Assembly: GCA_021838445.1 (NCBI GenBank)
Contig: JAKCDU010000008.1
Coordinates: 20,108 to 84,107, forward strand
Reading direction: 5' to 3'
Length of the DNA: 64,000 nucleotides
Source of the DNA: Actinomycetes bacterium
GTDB lineage: Bacteria > Actinomycetota > Acidimicrobiia > Acidimicrobiales > Palsa-688
Under the pieces are notes generated by a model. That model searched no databases and was not told the DNA's origin. It worked only from the letters and a program-made list of their open reading frames with translations. How positions within the stretch are numbered: position 1 is the first letter of the stretch; each line of letters starts with the position of its first letter. Both the position numbers and the translations under genes were made by a program. This document shows, piece by piece, positions 1-10,102 of the stretch.

Positions 1-252
1 TGAGGCGACTTCCCAGTAGCCGTGGCCGTCGGGGGTGGCGGCGATGCCGACTACGGGTTGGGTGAGGGGTTTGCCGCCCATGGATCCGTAGAAGTTGGCG
101 TCTCCGAAGGCGAACAGTCCGCCGTCTGAGGCGACTTCCCAGTAGCCGTGGCCGTCGGGGGTGGCGGCGATGCCGACTACGGGTTGGGTGAGGGGTTTGC
201 CGCCCATGGATCCGTAGAAGTTGGCGTCTCCGAAGGCGAACAGTCCGCCGTC
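1..252 (-). repeat. Two identical 126-bp tandem repeats (42 codons)
   Basis: Bases 1-126 and 127-252 are identical by direct comparison. Each encodes one 42-residue unit ([18 protein letters not shown]...). A diverged partial unit (RGYWEVAK) precedes them in the protein, and the array probably continues beyond the window. Perfect nucleotide identity indicates recent duplication or gene conversion. Confidence 0.95.
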
Positions 253-1353
253 TTTGGCAACCTCCCAGTAACCTCTCGACGGGGCCACCCAGGGCAGGGT
301 CAGCCCCTCGAGGGCGGGAACAGCCTGGTAGGTGGCGAGCAGGTTGCCGCTGGCCGGTGGCGAGGTGAAATCGAAAGCACCGTTGGCCGACCCTGAGGTC
401 AGCTGGAACGACAGCAGCGCTGACAGAGGGTTGCCACCGCTTTGGGTATAGGTGGCGGCCGCGGGTGATTGGCCGAGGGCGATCAGCGCCTGGATCACGA
501 GTGCGGTGGAGTCGGGATCGGTCGAGCCGGGGGTTACGGTCGTGTTGGGATAGTACGACCACCCACCGTCACCGTCCTGACCCGTGGACAGGAAGGCCAG
601 GGCCGCCGAGGACACTCGAGAGCTCGAGGCGCCCTGGGCGACCAGACCCTGCACGGCCAGCGAGGTCGCGTTGGTGTCAGGCCCCTGGAAGTTGGCCGGG
701 GTGCCGTTACAGGGATTGTTGGCGTTGTCCGGGGTGGTCCAGCCGCCGTCGGGACACTGCTCGGAGGTGAGCCAGGAGACACCGGCTGCGGTCTGGGGAG
801 TTCCCTGAACACCAGCCGCCGCCAGGGCAGCCAGGGCCAGACCCTGCTGATATCCCCCGGCGATGTAGTTGGCCGCCTGGGTCTCGGTGCCGAAAAGGCC
901 GGCATCGGGGCCGGTCGTCTGCTGGGTCGCCAGTAGCCGGGCCACCAGGTCGGCGCCACCGAAATTCCTCGGATCGAGGCGCAGGGCGTGGGCGTCGAGG
1001 ATCAGCAGCGAAAGCTGGGCCGGCCCGTCCACCCCGGCTGTCTGGACGTAGGCATCGACGTGGTTCTCCAGGTAGGCGACCGAACTGCGGGCCAGGTCCA
1101 GGTCCACCCCCGCTGAGGCCAACGCCAGCGCGACCTGAGCGGTCGAGGAGTAGCTGGCCGTAGTGGCCCCTGGTGCCGACGGCACGAATCCCTGTGGGTT
1201 GACCTGTGAGGCCAACCACCCAGCCGCCGACCCGGCGGCCGCTTGGTCGGGGATCGCAGCTGATATCGGGGTCGCCTGAGCTGCCACCAACGGCATCAGG
1301 GCCACGCATGCCGTCACAGACGCTCCGGCGGCCAAGCGGCGGAATATGGACAT
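1..1353 (-). CDS. Secreted alpha/alpha-toroid protein with C-terminal 42-residue repeats (partial)
   Basis: The gene runs off the left edge, so the C-terminus is missing and it is absent from the ORF track. Reading in from ATG at 1353 gives a signal peptide ([20 protein letters not shown]..., cleavage near ATPISAA). About 310 residues follow with alternating helices and [12 protein letters not shown]-type motifs, typical of prenyltransferase/squalene-cyclase or intrinsic-factor-like alpha/alpha toroids. From about residue 360 come [23 protein letters not shown] repeats of 42 residues. The product is probably exported or surface-bound. A cobalamin riboswitch lies in the 5' leader, so a role in corrinoid binding or uptake is the best inference. 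A glycan- or polymer-binding toroid is the alternative. The residues seen do not prove ligand identity. Confidence 0.85.
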   Translation of the reverse strand, partial: MSIFRRLAAGASVTACVALMPLVAAQATPISAAIPDQAAAGSAAGWLASQVNPQGFVPSAPGATTASYSSTAQVALALASAGVDLDLARSSVAYLENHVDAYVQTAGVDGPAQLSLLILDAHALRLDPRNFGGADLVARLLATQQTTGPDAGLFGTETQAANYIAGGYQQGLALAALAAAGVQGTPQTAAGVSWLTSEQCPDGGWTTPDNANNPCNGTPANFQGPDTNATSLAVQGLVAQGASSSRVSSAALAFLSTGQDGDGGWSYYPNTTVTPGSTDPDSTALVIQALIALGQSPAAATYTQSGGNPLSALLSFQLTSGSANGAFDFTSPPASGNLLATYQAVPALEGLTLPWVAPSRGYWEVAKDGGLFAFGDANFYGSMGGKPLTQPVVGIAATPDGHGYWEVASDGGLFAFGDANFYGSMGGKPLTQPVVGIAATPDGHGYWEVAS

Positions 1354-1451
1354 AGGATCTCGCTTCCCGGGCCGACGACCCAGGAACCTCGGCCCGCACG
1401 GGACTGAGATCACCGAGCCCCGGACCTTGTGTCTCGACAGAAGGGAACTCG

Positions 1452-1571
1452 ACCAACCAGCAGGTATCCCGGCTCACGAAGGACTCCCAGAGCTCTCCGT
1501 CTACGGTTGCGGACCAGCGCCGGCATCTGACCGGCTTCCCCTACTTGGTGGACTTTTTGAGTTGTGGTTAC
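1452..1571 (-). promoter_or_regulatory. Cobalamin (B12) riboswitch
   Basis: On the minus strand the leader reads AGGGGAAGCCGGTCAGATGC, then CCGGCGCTGGTCCGCAACCG, then GAGCCGGGATACCTGCTGG. These match the conserved cobalamin aptamer core: GGGAA, a paired stem, GC.G..CCGCAACxGT, and the B12 box AGYCAGRATACCTGCC. TAACCA near 1570 can pair with TGGTTG near 1454 as the closing P1 helix. The element ends about 100 bases before the ATG at 1353, leaving room for an expression platform. The rest of the 1354-1651 gap shows no gene. Confidence 0.87.
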
Positions 1572-1651
1572 AGCACCTCTCACGGTAGCACGCCACCGCC
1601 GCCGCCTCTATGGGCGATACCCGTGACGGTGACCCGATCAGAGAGTGACAG

Positions 1652-2611
<960 letters not shown>

Positions 2612-2642
2612 AGCCCGCAGGAGTGGACCCCGCTGGAGGCGC

Positions 2643-3029
2643 CTAGCCCGCCCGGCTGTCGATACTGGTGATCCGGCCCCCGGACACCTCGTAGGTGGTG
2701 AGGACCCGCAGTGGCTCACGATGGGGGGTCTGGGGGTTGGCGATGATGGCGTCCACGATCACGGTTCCCGGATGGCCCTCGTCGATGTGGAGTAACTCCA
2801 CCGAGTAGTCGCCGTGGACCCGGTGCATGTCCTCGGCCAGCTCGATCATGCCCGCGTGGCCGAAGTACATGGTAAGGCCGGGACGGACCAGAGGGTGGCA
2901 TACGACCCGCGGATCGGTGACCGCCTGGATCTCCGCGATGTCCCGGTCTCGCAGCGCGTCGTACAGGCGCGCCACCACGTCGGTCGGTGAGTCTCGGTGG
3001 TTGGGGACGGGCTCCGCCGGTACATCCAT
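2643..3029 (-). CDS. SnoaL-like/NTF2-fold protein
   Basis: 128 residues. The layout is typical of the SnoaL-like polyketide-cyclase/ketosteroid-isomerase fold: an N-terminal helix pair (VVARLYDALRDRDIAEIQAV), a strand with VVCHPLV, and a C-terminal beta sheet (PLRVLTTYEVSGGRITSID). The small alpha+beta cone usually binds a hydrophobic substrate, and the function cannot be fixed from sequence. TATGAT lies 8 bases before the ATG at 3029, suggesting a (near-)leaderless transcript. It follows the crotonase gene on the same strand after 55 bases and may act in the same pathway. Confidence 0.75.
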   Translation of the reverse strand: MDVPAEPVPNHRDSPTDVVARLYDALRDRDIAEIQAVTDPRVVCHPLVRPGLTMYFGHAGMIELAEDMHRVHGDYSVELLHIDEGHPGTVIVDAIIANPQTPHREPLRVLTTYEVSGGRITSIDSRAG

Positions 3030-3084
3030 TGGGGCGGATCATACCGGTTCGTTCCGGAGTTCCCAATGGTCCCTCGGGCTCGGG

Positions 3085-3879
3085 CTACTCCCGTCCGTGG
3101 TCGCGGGGCCAGACGGGGGAGCGCTTCTGGAGGAACGAATTCATCCCCTCGCGCATCTCCGGCCGATCCATAGCACGAGCGAACATCCCGTAGTCCATGG
3201 TGGGCAGCCGGCCGTTGAGGTCCCTCTTGACGTCGGCCCTGGCCATCGGACCGGTGAGGGATATCTGCCGGAGGACCCACTCGACGTGGGCGTCGAGGGA
3301 GTCGTGGTCCACCACTGCCCCGACCAGTCCGGCCTGCTCGGCCTCGCGGGCGTTCAGCTCGGCGGCGGTGAAGAAGAGGTACCGAGCCTTGGCCACTCCG
3401 ACGGCCTCGGCCAGGCGGGCGGCCATGAAGGGGTCAGGGATACCGCGCAAGAGCTCCGGGACCCGAAAGCGGGCCCGGTCGGATGCCACCGCCACGTCGC
3501 AGCAAAGGACCAGATCGAGTCCTCCGGCGTGGCACAGGCCGTTCACCTTGGCTACCCAAAGCTTGCGGCACCTCTCGATGTGGCGGAAAGGGAACTGGTC
3601 CGTGGCGTCCCACTCGGCGGCCAGTCCGGCGGCGTCCTCGGACCCTCCCCCCATGTCTCCACCGGCGCCGAAGTACCCGCCGGTCCCGGTGAGACACACC
3701 GCGTCGAGCTCGGGCTGCGAGTCGGCCCAGATCGCCGCCCTCTTGATAGCCCGGTACATGTCCTGGGTGAAGGCGTTGCGACGCTCGACGCGGTCGATGC
3801 GAAGATGCAAGACCCTGCCGCGGATATCGGCGGTGATGTGACGGCTGCCGAGATCCGGCGCGATCGGTGAGGTGGTCAC
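3085..3879 (-). CDS. Enoyl-CoA hydratase/isomerase (crotonase) family protein
   Basis: 264 residues, normal length for a crotonase. RRNAFTQDMY and GAGGDMGGG form the first oxyanion-hole region, and KVNGLCHAGGLDLVLCCD the second. Of the two crotonase catalytic glutamates, the later one is present (FRVPELLRG), while the GGxxE position reads AGGLD. Hydratase activity is therefore uncertain, and isomerase, hydrolase or thioesterase chemistry is possible. The GTG start at 3879 overlaps the stop of the upstream amidohydrolase by 4 bases (GTGA), indicating translational coupling. It probably acts on a CoA-thioester intermediate made with the neighbouring CoA-transferase. Confidence 0.85.
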   Translation of the reverse strand: MTTSPIAPDLGSRHITADIRGRVLHLRIDRVERRNAFTQDMYRAIKRAAIWADSQPELDAVCLTGTGGYFGAGGDMGGGSEDAAGLAAEWDATDQFPFRHIERCRKLWVAKVNGLCHAGGLDLVLCCDVAVASDRARFRVPELLRGIPDPFMAARLAEAVGVAKARYLFFTAAELNAREAEQAGLVGAVVDHDSLDAHVEWVLRQISLTGPMARADVKRDLNGRLPTMDYGMFARAMDRPEMREGMNSFLQKRSPVWPRDHGRE

Positions 3880-5069
3880 GCCAGGTGGTAGATGCCGGCG
3901 GCGTTACCCCCCAGGACCTTCGCCGTAACTTCCTCGGGTAGAGAGGCGAGGACCCGGCTGGCGTAGTCGCGGGGGCGCTGGGCCGGGGTCTGCGGACCCG
4001 GGTACTGGCACGTCGGGTGGGGGTAGTCGGTCTCGAACAGAATGTTGTTCGGGTACTTCTCGATGGCGTCGATGGCGACCCGGTCCTCGAACCAGAAGCA
4101 GCCGTAAATCTGTCGCTCGAAGTACTCGCTCGGCAGCAGGTCGTATTCGGGGTGCTCCAAGCGGGGCCCACCGTTGCGCCATTGCCAGTCGAAGGTCTCC
4201 AGTGCGGCGGGTATCCAACCCGCCCCGCTCTCCACCGAGACGAGCTTCAGGTCGGGGAAGCGGTGACAGATGCCGCCGAAGATGAGATCGGCGACGCAGC
4301 GCATGTTGTCCATGAAGATCATGGAGCTCACCTTGGCGAAGTTGGTCATCCAGCCCATGCCGGCGGCGTCGTTGAGCAGGGTTCCCATCGACCCGCCGCC
4401 GACGTGGAAGTTGACCGCCAGGCCGGCCTCCTCGGCCCGGGCCCAGATCGGATCCCAATGGCGGTCGGCCAGCGGCGGCATCCCGTAGTCCTGCGGCTGA
4501 TTGCAGAAGTTGATGGCGCGGTGACCGAGGGCCGCGCCGCGGTCCATCTCGGCGAGCGACAGGTCGATGTCCCAGAAGGGTAAAGCCGTGATCGGGATGA
4601 GTCTGTTCGGGTCGGCGCTGCACCAGTCGGTCAGGAAATCGTTGTAGGCCCGAACGCATTGAGCCACGAGTTCGCGGTCGCCGATACGGAGGAAGTAGCC
4701 GTTGCCGAAGCCGCCCACATTGGGGTACAGGATTTGGGCGTCGATTCCTTCCTGGTCGAGGAACTCCAGGCGGGCTCGGGCGTCGTACATGGCTGGCGCT
4801 ATGTCGTCATAGGTCTGTGGGATGGAGGCCGGCATCACCCCGTCGTGGCCGGCCATCGAGTAGAAGCCCGGGGCCCCTACATACTCGCCGTTGACGACCC
4901 AGGTGTCGCGCCCGTCGCGTCGCTCGATGTGGGGAACCTTGTCATGGAGGGACGCCGGGAAGCTGCGCGTCCAGGTGTCGGGCGGCTCGGTGAGGTGGGT
5001 GTCGACGTCGATGACCCGGAAGCGGTCGAACAGATCGGTGTCAGCGTCGGGGTGGGCGGTGAGGGTCAC
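3876..5069 (-). CDS. Metal-dependent hydrolase, amidohydrolase-2 (COG2159-like) family
   Basis: 397 residues. The TIM-barrel amidohydrolase signature is visible: DVDTHLTEP (D-x-D/H metal pair) at residue 20, NFHVGGGSM with a metal-ligand His in mid-protein, and FETDYPHP with the late Asp near the C-terminus. Relatives include ACMSD-like decarboxylases and hydrolases found in aromatic and CoA-ester degradation clusters. An AAGGAG ribosome site sits 5 bases before the GTG at 5069. It lies between the CoA-transferase and crotonase genes on one strand, consistent with one catabolic operon. The exact substrate is not evident. Confidence 0.85.
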   Translation of the reverse strand: MTLTAHPDADTDLFDRFRVIDVDTHLTEPPDTWTRSFPASLHDKVPHIERRDGRDTWVVNGEYVGAPGFYSMAGHDGVMPASIPQTYDDIAPAMYDARARLEFLDQEGIDAQILYPNVGGFGNGYFLRIGDRELVAQCVRAYNDFLTDWCSADPNRLIPITALPFWDIDLSLAEMDRGAALGHRAINFCNQPQDYGMPPLADRHWDPIWARAEEAGLAVNFHVGGGSMGTLLNDAAGMGWMTNFAKVSSMIFMDNMRCVADLIFGGICHRFPDLKLVSVESGAGWIPAALETFDWQWRNGGPRLEHPEYDLLPSEYFERQIYGCFWFEDRVAIDAIEKYPNNILFETDYPHPTCQYPGPQTPAQRPRDYASRVLASLPEEVTAKVLGGNAAGIYHLA

Positions 5070-5084
5070 AGATTCTCCTTGCGG

Positions 5085-7451
5085 TCAGGCTCCGTGCGGC
5101 CAGGTGCCGATGACACCCGCGTCGCCCAGAGCGGCGAGCTCTTCCCGGTCGAGGCCGAGCCATCCCGACAGCACCTCCTCGTTGTGCTGGCCGAGGGTCG
5201 GTGCGGGGCTACGGATCCACCGGTCGACACCGGTGAAGCGGAAGGGCTGCCCCGGTGTGGGGTGTCTCCCCACTACGGGGTGATCGACCATCTCGAAGTA
5301 TCCCCGGGCGGCCATCTGGGGATGGCGCGAGCCCTGGCGGGGGTCGGTGGCGGGAGCGGCCGGCACCCCGGCTCCGAGGAGTTGGTCGAGGGCTTCGTCG
5401 AGCAGCACGGTGGCGGCCCACTCGGCGATGACCGCGTCGAGGGCGCCTTGACGGCGGCGTCGCCCGGCGAGGGTGGACAGCTCGGGGTCGTCGGCCAGGT
5501 GGGGTTGACCGATGATCCCGGCGAGGGCCCGGAACTGCTCGTCAGTGGTGCAGCTGAGGGCCAGCCACCGCTCGGGTTGGTCAGTGGCGTACAGGTTCTG
5601 CGGCACGGCGTACGGCCCCCGGTTCCCCTCTCGGCCCACCAGCTCGCCATAGGCGCTCCACTCGACGACGGGTTCGGCCGCCACGTTCAGTGCCGCTTCG
5701 AACATCGGCGCCTCGACCAGGCAGCCGACGCCGGTACGGTCACGCCTTTCGAGCGCGACCAGAGTGGCGAAGGCGGCGTGCAGCCCGCCGTTGGGGTCGC
5801 ACGGGCCGCGCTGGATTCGGGGCTGGTCCTCGGTGTGGCCGGTCATCCAGGCCAGTCCCGTGACCTGCTCCATGGTCTGGGCGAACCCGGGCCGGTCCCG
5901 CCAGGGGCCGTCCAGGCCGAAAGCCGGCATCCTCACCATGACCGCTCTCGGGTTGACCGCGTGGATCACTGGCCAGTCGAGGTCGACGCGCTCGAGGACA
6001 CGAGGTGTGAAGTTCTCTATGACCACGTCGGAAAGGCCCACCATCTCTAGGGCCAAGCGTCGGCCGTCGGGATGGGAGATGTCCAGGGTGAGCCCCAGTT
6101 TGTTGGCGTTGGAGCACAGGAAGAAGGGGCTGTACTCCCACCACTGGGGTCGGTCGATGAACATCCCTCCGGCGGTGCGCGCCCCGTCCATGCGTCGGGT
6201 CGACTCGACGTGCACCACCCGGGCGCCCAGTGCGGCCAGCAGGCCCGAAGCCGACGGGCCAGCCCACCAGGTCGTCAGATCGAGCACCGTCAACCCGTCG
6301 AGGGGAAGGGCACCCGAGTCGGCCGTCGGGGCGGGCCGGCGGGGCGCCGGTCTGGGATCGTCGTCGTTCCGGCCGGGTGCGGGCGCCGGGCGGGGCGGCG
6401 GAGGGTCTTCGCCGGCCAATCGGTACGGGCGGCGGGGCATCTGGAACGAGCCGGTGGGGTCGGACACGAACACCTTTCGGGCCCGGGCATGGTCGAGCTC
6501 GAGCACCGACCGCCCGTCGGTGACGGGCGCGACGGGGATGCGCAGGGCGGCGGCCCGGTCGACTATCTCCTCGGTGGAGTGGGACGACGTCCATGCCCGG
6601 ACCAAGGAGTTCCACTCGTACCAACGGGCCAAGCGCACGGCGAGTGACGCGAACTCGCCGTCGGCGAGCAGGTCGGGCCGCTCTATGAGGAGGCAGAAGG
6701 ACTCGAACTGGTCGCGCGTGTTGGTGTTGAACCCCACCCAGCCGTCCTTGGTGGGCTCGATCGAGGGCGTCTCGAGGGACCGGGCGGGTCGGCGAGCATC
6801 GACGGGAGGGCGCCCTTGGAGCGAGGCGAACATGTCGGAGAAGATCGTTCCGCTCAGATTGGCCACGTCGCAGAGGGCCACGTCGATCAACTCGCCCCGG
6901 CCCGTGGTGCGCGCTTGGCGGGCCGCGGCGAGAGCCGGTACGGCGGCGTAGGCACCCCCCACCCACTCGACGATGCGGCCGCCCATCTGAACCGGCGGGA
7001 GATCGGCGGTGCCCCGGATGGCCAGGGCCCCGCTATCGGCCTGTAGGGTGAATTCACTCGCCGGCCGGGTCGAGTAGGGCCCTGACAGCCCGTAGGGGGT
7101 GATAGCCACCACCACCGTCGAAGGCAGGCGCTCGGCCAGCTCGGCGGGGGAACCCGATGGGCTGTCGCCGCTGACTATCACCAGGTCGCCGGCCTGCAGC
7201 AGCGCCTCCATGCTGATCGACCCGGCTCCCAGCACCGACTTCTGGCCACCCCGGAGGAACCGGTAGAGAGCTCCGTCCCCGGGGGTGGGCTCGCCCGACC
7301 ACCGCCACCTACGGAGCGGATCACCATCCGGCGGCTCGACCCGCCAGACCTCGGCGCCGGCGTCCGCGAACAGTTTGGCGCAATACGCGCCCGGCAATCC
7401 GACCGACAGGTCGACGACCAAGAAGTCCGTGAGCTCCCCCGGGCTCGCCAC
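5085..7451 (-). CDS. Tandem (duplicated) family III CoA-transferase, CaiB/BaiF type
   Basis: 788 residues from GTG 7451, made of two family III CoA-transferase domains. Domain 1 (about residues 10-360) begins LVVDLSVGLPGAYCAKLFAD; domain 2 (about 390-780) begins VLDLTTWWAGPSASGLLAAL. In domain 2 the loop GPCDPNGGLHAAFA keeps an Asp where the family forms its acyl-Asp intermediate. The matching part of domain 1 reads MGGRIVEWVGGAYA, without it. The two halves may form one pseudo-dimer with a single active site. The track start at 7640 runs through the divergent iclR gene and is rejected. TATAGT lies 7 bases before GTG 7451, fitting a leaderless start. The product should transfer CoA between organic acids in the catabolic cluster. 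Confidence 0.85.
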   Translation of the reverse strand: MASPGELTDFLVVDLSVGLPGAYCAKLFADAGAEVWRVEPPDGDPLRRWRWSGEPTPGDGALYRFLRGGQKSVLGAGSISMEALLQAGDLVIVSGDSPSGSPAELAERLPSTVVVAITPYGLSGPYSTRPASEFTLQADSGALAIRGTADLPPVQMGGRIVEWVGGAYAAVPALAAARQARTTGRGELIDVALCDVANLSGTIFSDMFASLQGRPPVDARRPARSLETPSIEPTKDGWVGFNTNTRDQFESFCLLIERPDLLADGEFASLAVRLARWYEWNSLVRAWTSSHSTEEIVDRAAALRIPVAPVTDGRSVLELDHARARKVFVSDPTGSFQMPRRPYRLAGEDPPPPRPAPAPGRNDDDPRPAPRRPAPTADSGALPLDGLTVLDLTTWWAGPSASGLLAALGARVVHVESTRRMDGARTAGGMFIDRPQWWEYSPFFLCSNANKLGLTLDISHPDGRRLALEMVGLSDVVIENFTPRVLERVDLDWPVIHAVNPRAVMVRMPAFGLDGPWRDRPGFAQTMEQVTGLAWMTGHTEDQPRIQRGPCDPNGGLHAAFATLVALERRDRTGVGCLVEAPMFEAALNVAAEPVVEWSAYGELVGREGNRGPYAVPQNLYATDQPERWLALSCTTDEQFRALAGIIGQPHLADDPELSTLAGRRRRQGALDAVIAEWAATVLLDEALDQLLGAGVPAAPATDPRQGSRHPQMAARGYFEMVDHPVVGRHPTPGQPFRFTGVDRWIRSPAPTLGQHNEEVLSGWLGLDREELAALGDAGVIGTWPHGA

Positions 7452-7458
7452 GATGGGG

Positions 7459-7464
7459 ACTATA
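7459..7464 (-). promoter_or_regulatory. -10 element TATAGT, leaderless start of the CoA-transferase
   Basis: TATAGT on the minus strand, then CCCCATC, then GTG. The overlapping plus-strand sequence (GACTAT/TATAAC) could serve the divergent iclR gene, making this a compact bidirectional promoter and the likely IclR target. Confidence 0.6.
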
Positions 7465-7515
7465 ACACCCGGTCGGTCCACGATGCGGACCGGTAAGGTG
7501 TGGGAAGATGTTCCC

Positions 7516-8370
7516 TTGAAAAGCGTTCGCACCGCCCTGCGCGTGTTCGAAGAGGTGGCGGCGCGCCAGCCGGTCGGTCTGAGCGAACTGGCGAGGACCC
7601 TGGAGGTGCCGAAAGCTTCGGTGCAGCGGGCGTTGACCACCCTCGCCAGCGCCGGTTGGCTGCGCTACGACACCAATCAGCCCGGCCAGTGGGTGGTCAC
7701 CGCCCGATTCTCGGTGCTCACCGACGTCGACCCGGCCCTGGTCCGGGTCCGCCAAGCCTCGCACCCCCACCTGGCGGAGCTTCAGGACCGCGTAGGAGCC
7801 CGATCGGTCGGGGTGTTCGTGCTGGACGGGGACCGGATGGTCCTGCTGGCGGCCCCCGACCAGGCCCGGACGGTCAGGTCCGTCGAGGAGATGCTCGGGC
7901 CTCTCCCGGTCCACCGCAGCGCCGCCGGCCGGGCCATCCTGGCCCACCTCGCGTCCGATGCTCGGAGCGCGTTGCTCGAGCGGACCACGCCCTTCGCCAA
8001 CGATCCGCAGGGCTTGCGGGATCTGGCCACGGACCTGGCGCGGGCTCGTCGTCGCGGTTACGCCGTGGCCATGGGAGAGTTCTTCGACGATCTAGGCATG
8101 ATCGCGGCGCCCATACTGACCCGGGCCGGAGCACCGGTCGCCGGGTTGACCGCAGTGGTCCCCGTCGACCGGCTGACGGCGCGAGCCACGGCTCGGGTGG
8201 GCCACGAGGTCGTGGAGACGGCGCGAGCCATCTCCCGGGCACTGGAGGACCCGTCCGAAACCGGCGTCGAGGCGGCAGCCGGTATCAGACCTCGATCAGA
8301 CGTCCGTGGAGATAGTCGTCATATGCAGCCAGGTCCAGGAGCCCGTGGCCCGAGTAGCAGAAGAGGATGA
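7516..8370 (+). CDS. IclR-family transcriptional regulator
   Basis: 284 residues from TTG 7516, chosen because GGGAAG lies 8 bases upstream and the product then begins (M)[17 protein letters not shown], the normal IclR N-terminus. The winged helix-turn-helix covers residues 1-65 ([22 protein letters not shown]). An IclR effector-binding domain follows ([55 protein letters not shown]). It is divergent from the CoA-transferase operon and probably controls it in response to a pathway acid. The last 28 codons overlap the 3' end of the convergent trpB-like gene. Confidence 0.9.
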   Translation: MKSVRTALRVFEEVAARQPVGLSELARTLEVPKASVQRALTTLASAGWLRYDTNQPGQWVVTARFSVLTDVDPALVRVRQASHPHLAELQDRVGARSVGVFVLDGDRMVLLAAPDQARTVRSVEEMLGPLPVHRSAAGRAILAHLASDARSALLERTTPFANDPQGLRDLATDLARARRRGYAVAMGEFFDDLGMIAAPILTRAGAPVAGLTAVVPVDRLTARATARVGHEVVETARAISRALEDPSETGVEAAAGIRPRSDVRGDSRHMQPGPGARGPSSRRG

Positions 8371-9535
8371 CCTTCTCCTCCCCTGACTCCTTGGCTGCGA
8401 GAGCCTCGTCTATCACGGCTCGGATGGCGTGGGACGTCTCAGGAGCCGGGATGGTGCCCTGGGTGCGAGCGAACTGCACGGCGGCGTCGAACACCTTTCG
8501 CTGCGGGTAGGCCACCGCTCGGACTCTCCCGGCCTGGACCAGGTTGGACACGATGGGGGCGTCGCCGTGGTAGCGCAGACCGCCGGCGTGGATCGACGGC
8601 GGCACGAACTCGTGACCCAGGGTGTACATGGGAAGCAGCGGGGTGAGGCCGACGGTGTCGCCGAAGTCGTAATCGAAGCGGCCCTCGGTGAGCGTGGGGC
8701 ACGACGACGGCTCGACGGCGAGAATGTCCACACCGGCGTCAGGGACGAACGGCAGGGATATGCCCCCGAAGTTGGATCCTCCCCCACAGCTCGCGACCAC
8801 GAGGTTGGGCCCCGATTCGCCGGCCATGGCGAGCTGCTCCTTGGCCTCGAGCCCTATGACGGTTTGGTGGAGCAGGACATGGTTGAGTACGGATCCGAGG
8901 GAGTAGTGGGTGTCGGCGCGACTGACGGCGTCACGTACGGCATCGCTGATGGCGCTGCCGAGAGAGCCAGGGTGGGACGGATCGTCCACCGGCGACGGTT
9001 CGACGGACCCGCCCCACACCTCCATCATCATCCGGCGGTAGGGCTTCTGCTCGAACGAGGCGCGGACCATGTAGACCTTGCACTCGAGGTCGAACCTCGA
9101 GCAGGCGTAGGCCAGGGAGCTCCCCCATTGCCCGGCCCCGGTCTCGGTGGACAGCCGGGAGATGCCCTCGACCTTGTTGTAGAAGGCCTGGGGAACCGCA
9201 GTGTTGGGCTTGTGGGAGCCGGCCGGTGACACCGACTCGTCCTTGAAGTAGATGCGGGCGGGGGTGCCGAGGGCCGCCTCCAGACGCTCGGCCCTGACCA
9301 GCGGCGTGGGCCGCCACGACCGGAGGACGTCGATCACCTCGCCAGGAATGTCGATCCAGGGATCGGTGGAGACCTCTTGGCCGATCAACGCCATCGGGAA
9401 CAGTGGGGCCAGGTCGTCAGGCCCGATCGGCTCCCGGGTACCTGGATGAAGCGGAGGCTGCAGCGGATGGCTCAGGTGGGGCGCGATGTTGAACCAGGCG
9501 GAGGGGACTCGGTCTTCTGGCAGTAGCCAACGCAT
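8285..9535 (-). CDS. trpB: TrpB2-type tryptophan synthase beta chain (TrpB-like)
   Basis: 416 residues from ATG 9535; the track start at 9742 is an overextension. The N-terminus ([20 protein letters not shown]) is the TrpB2 extension, longer than classical TrpB. GSHKPNTA carries the PLP lysine, [10 protein letters not shown] is the catalytic-Glu region, and CGGGSNFGG is the phosphate-binding loop. PLP-dependent condensation of indole with serine is the family reaction. TrpB2 proteins often lack a TrpA partner; none is seen here, so indole salvage or another beta-replacement is possible. TATTCT lies 6 bases before the ATG, fitting a leaderless start. It is convergent with iclR, with 86 bp overlap. 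Confidence 0.9.
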   Translation of the reverse strand: MRWLLPEDRVPSAWFNIAPHLSHPLQPPLHPGTREPIGPDDLAPLFPMALIGQEVSTDPWIDIPGEVIDVLRSWRPTPLVRAERLEAALGTPARIYFKDESVSPAGSHKPNTAVPQAFYNKVEGISRLSTETGAGQWGSSLAYACSRFDLECKVYMVRASFEQKPYRRMMMEVWGGSVEPSPVDDPSHPGSLGSAISDAVRDAVSRADTHYSLGSVLNHVLLHQTVIGLEAKEQLAMAGESGPNLVVASCGGGSNFGGISLPFVPDAGVDILAVEPSSCPTLTEGRFDYDFGDTVGLTPLLPMYTLGHEFVPPSIHAGGLRYHGDAPIVSNLVQAGRVRAVAYPQRKVFDAAVQFARTQGTIPAPETSHAIRAVIDEALAAKESGEEKVILFCYSGHGLLDLAAYDDYLHGRLIEV

Positions 9536-9777
9536 GCCAGGAGAATAGATCTGACCTCGGGTCGCTTTCACTGGAAAGTTGCAGATGCCGCTCCACCCGG
9601 GCCGCCGCGCCTGCTCGAGGGCGGCGCAAGGCGGCGCAGGACGGCGCAGGCTTCGGTTGGAGACGATCCTCGCCTGTGGACATAGTCGAAGACCGAGATT
9701 CGCGCATTCGGAGAGAATGTCGGAACTGCCCTGGGCGGTCACTGCAGTGGGTCCGTTGGAATGCCGACAATTCCCTC

Positions 9778-9957
9778 ATGGCGGCGGTCGAGGATCTGAA
9801 CCCGAGAGAGGCGGCTCCCGGTGCGGGGGGCGACGCGGGCCCCTCCAACCGTGAGGATATCGAGGAGATGGCGCTGAACGGCGATGGACCGGCCATCGAG
9901 TGGTTGTGGCGACAGGACCCGCCCCCCGTCGAGGAGCACCGGGTCTCGGCGGGCTGA
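9778..9957 (+). CDS. Small acidic protein, unknown
   Basis: 59 residues from ATG 9778 (MAAVEDLNPREAAPG...), Asp/Glu-rich with no Cys. The track starts 34 codons earlier. ATG 9778 is preferred because GACAAT lies exactly 6 bases upstream, the leaderless spacing seen elsewhere in this window. The 9536-9777 gap before it holds only a short GGCGGCGCA-like tandem and no other gene. I recognise no family. Confidence 0.45.
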   Translation: MAAVEDLNPREAAPGAGGDAGPSNREDIEEMALNGDGPAIEWLWRQDPPPVEEHRVSAG

Positions 9958-10048
9958 TCTGCTGCCGCGCCGCGCCGCTCCCGGCGTGGAGGCGGGGTTG
10001 GTGGGCGGCGTGATCGGCGTGATCTGCGGGTAGGGCAGATACCTCCGT

Positions 10049-10073
10049 CGAACGGGCCTTTGGCCCCTGTTCG
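10049..10073 (+). terminator. Possible hairpin terminator
   Basis: CGAACGGGCC, loop TTT, then GGCCC-CT-GTTCG forms a 10-bp stem with a 2-base bulge. It lies between two small plus-strand genes and has no T-tract, so this is tentative. Confidence 0.35.
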
Positions 10074-10102
10074 GGGGCGCCGGAGATGGCGAAGGTTGTG
10101 GT

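Noticed and set aside
148-936. Plus-strand ORFs over the left-edge gene
   Set aside because: They are antisense shadows of the secreted repeat protein, whose minus-strand frame has a signal peptide, toroid motifs and repeats.
7285-7515. Upstream extension of the IclR ORF and of the CoA-transferase ORF (to 7640)
   Set aside because: The extensions read into each other's coding or promoter sequence and add non-family residues. GTG 7451 (leaderless -10) and TTG 7516 (GGGAAG ribosome site) fit better.
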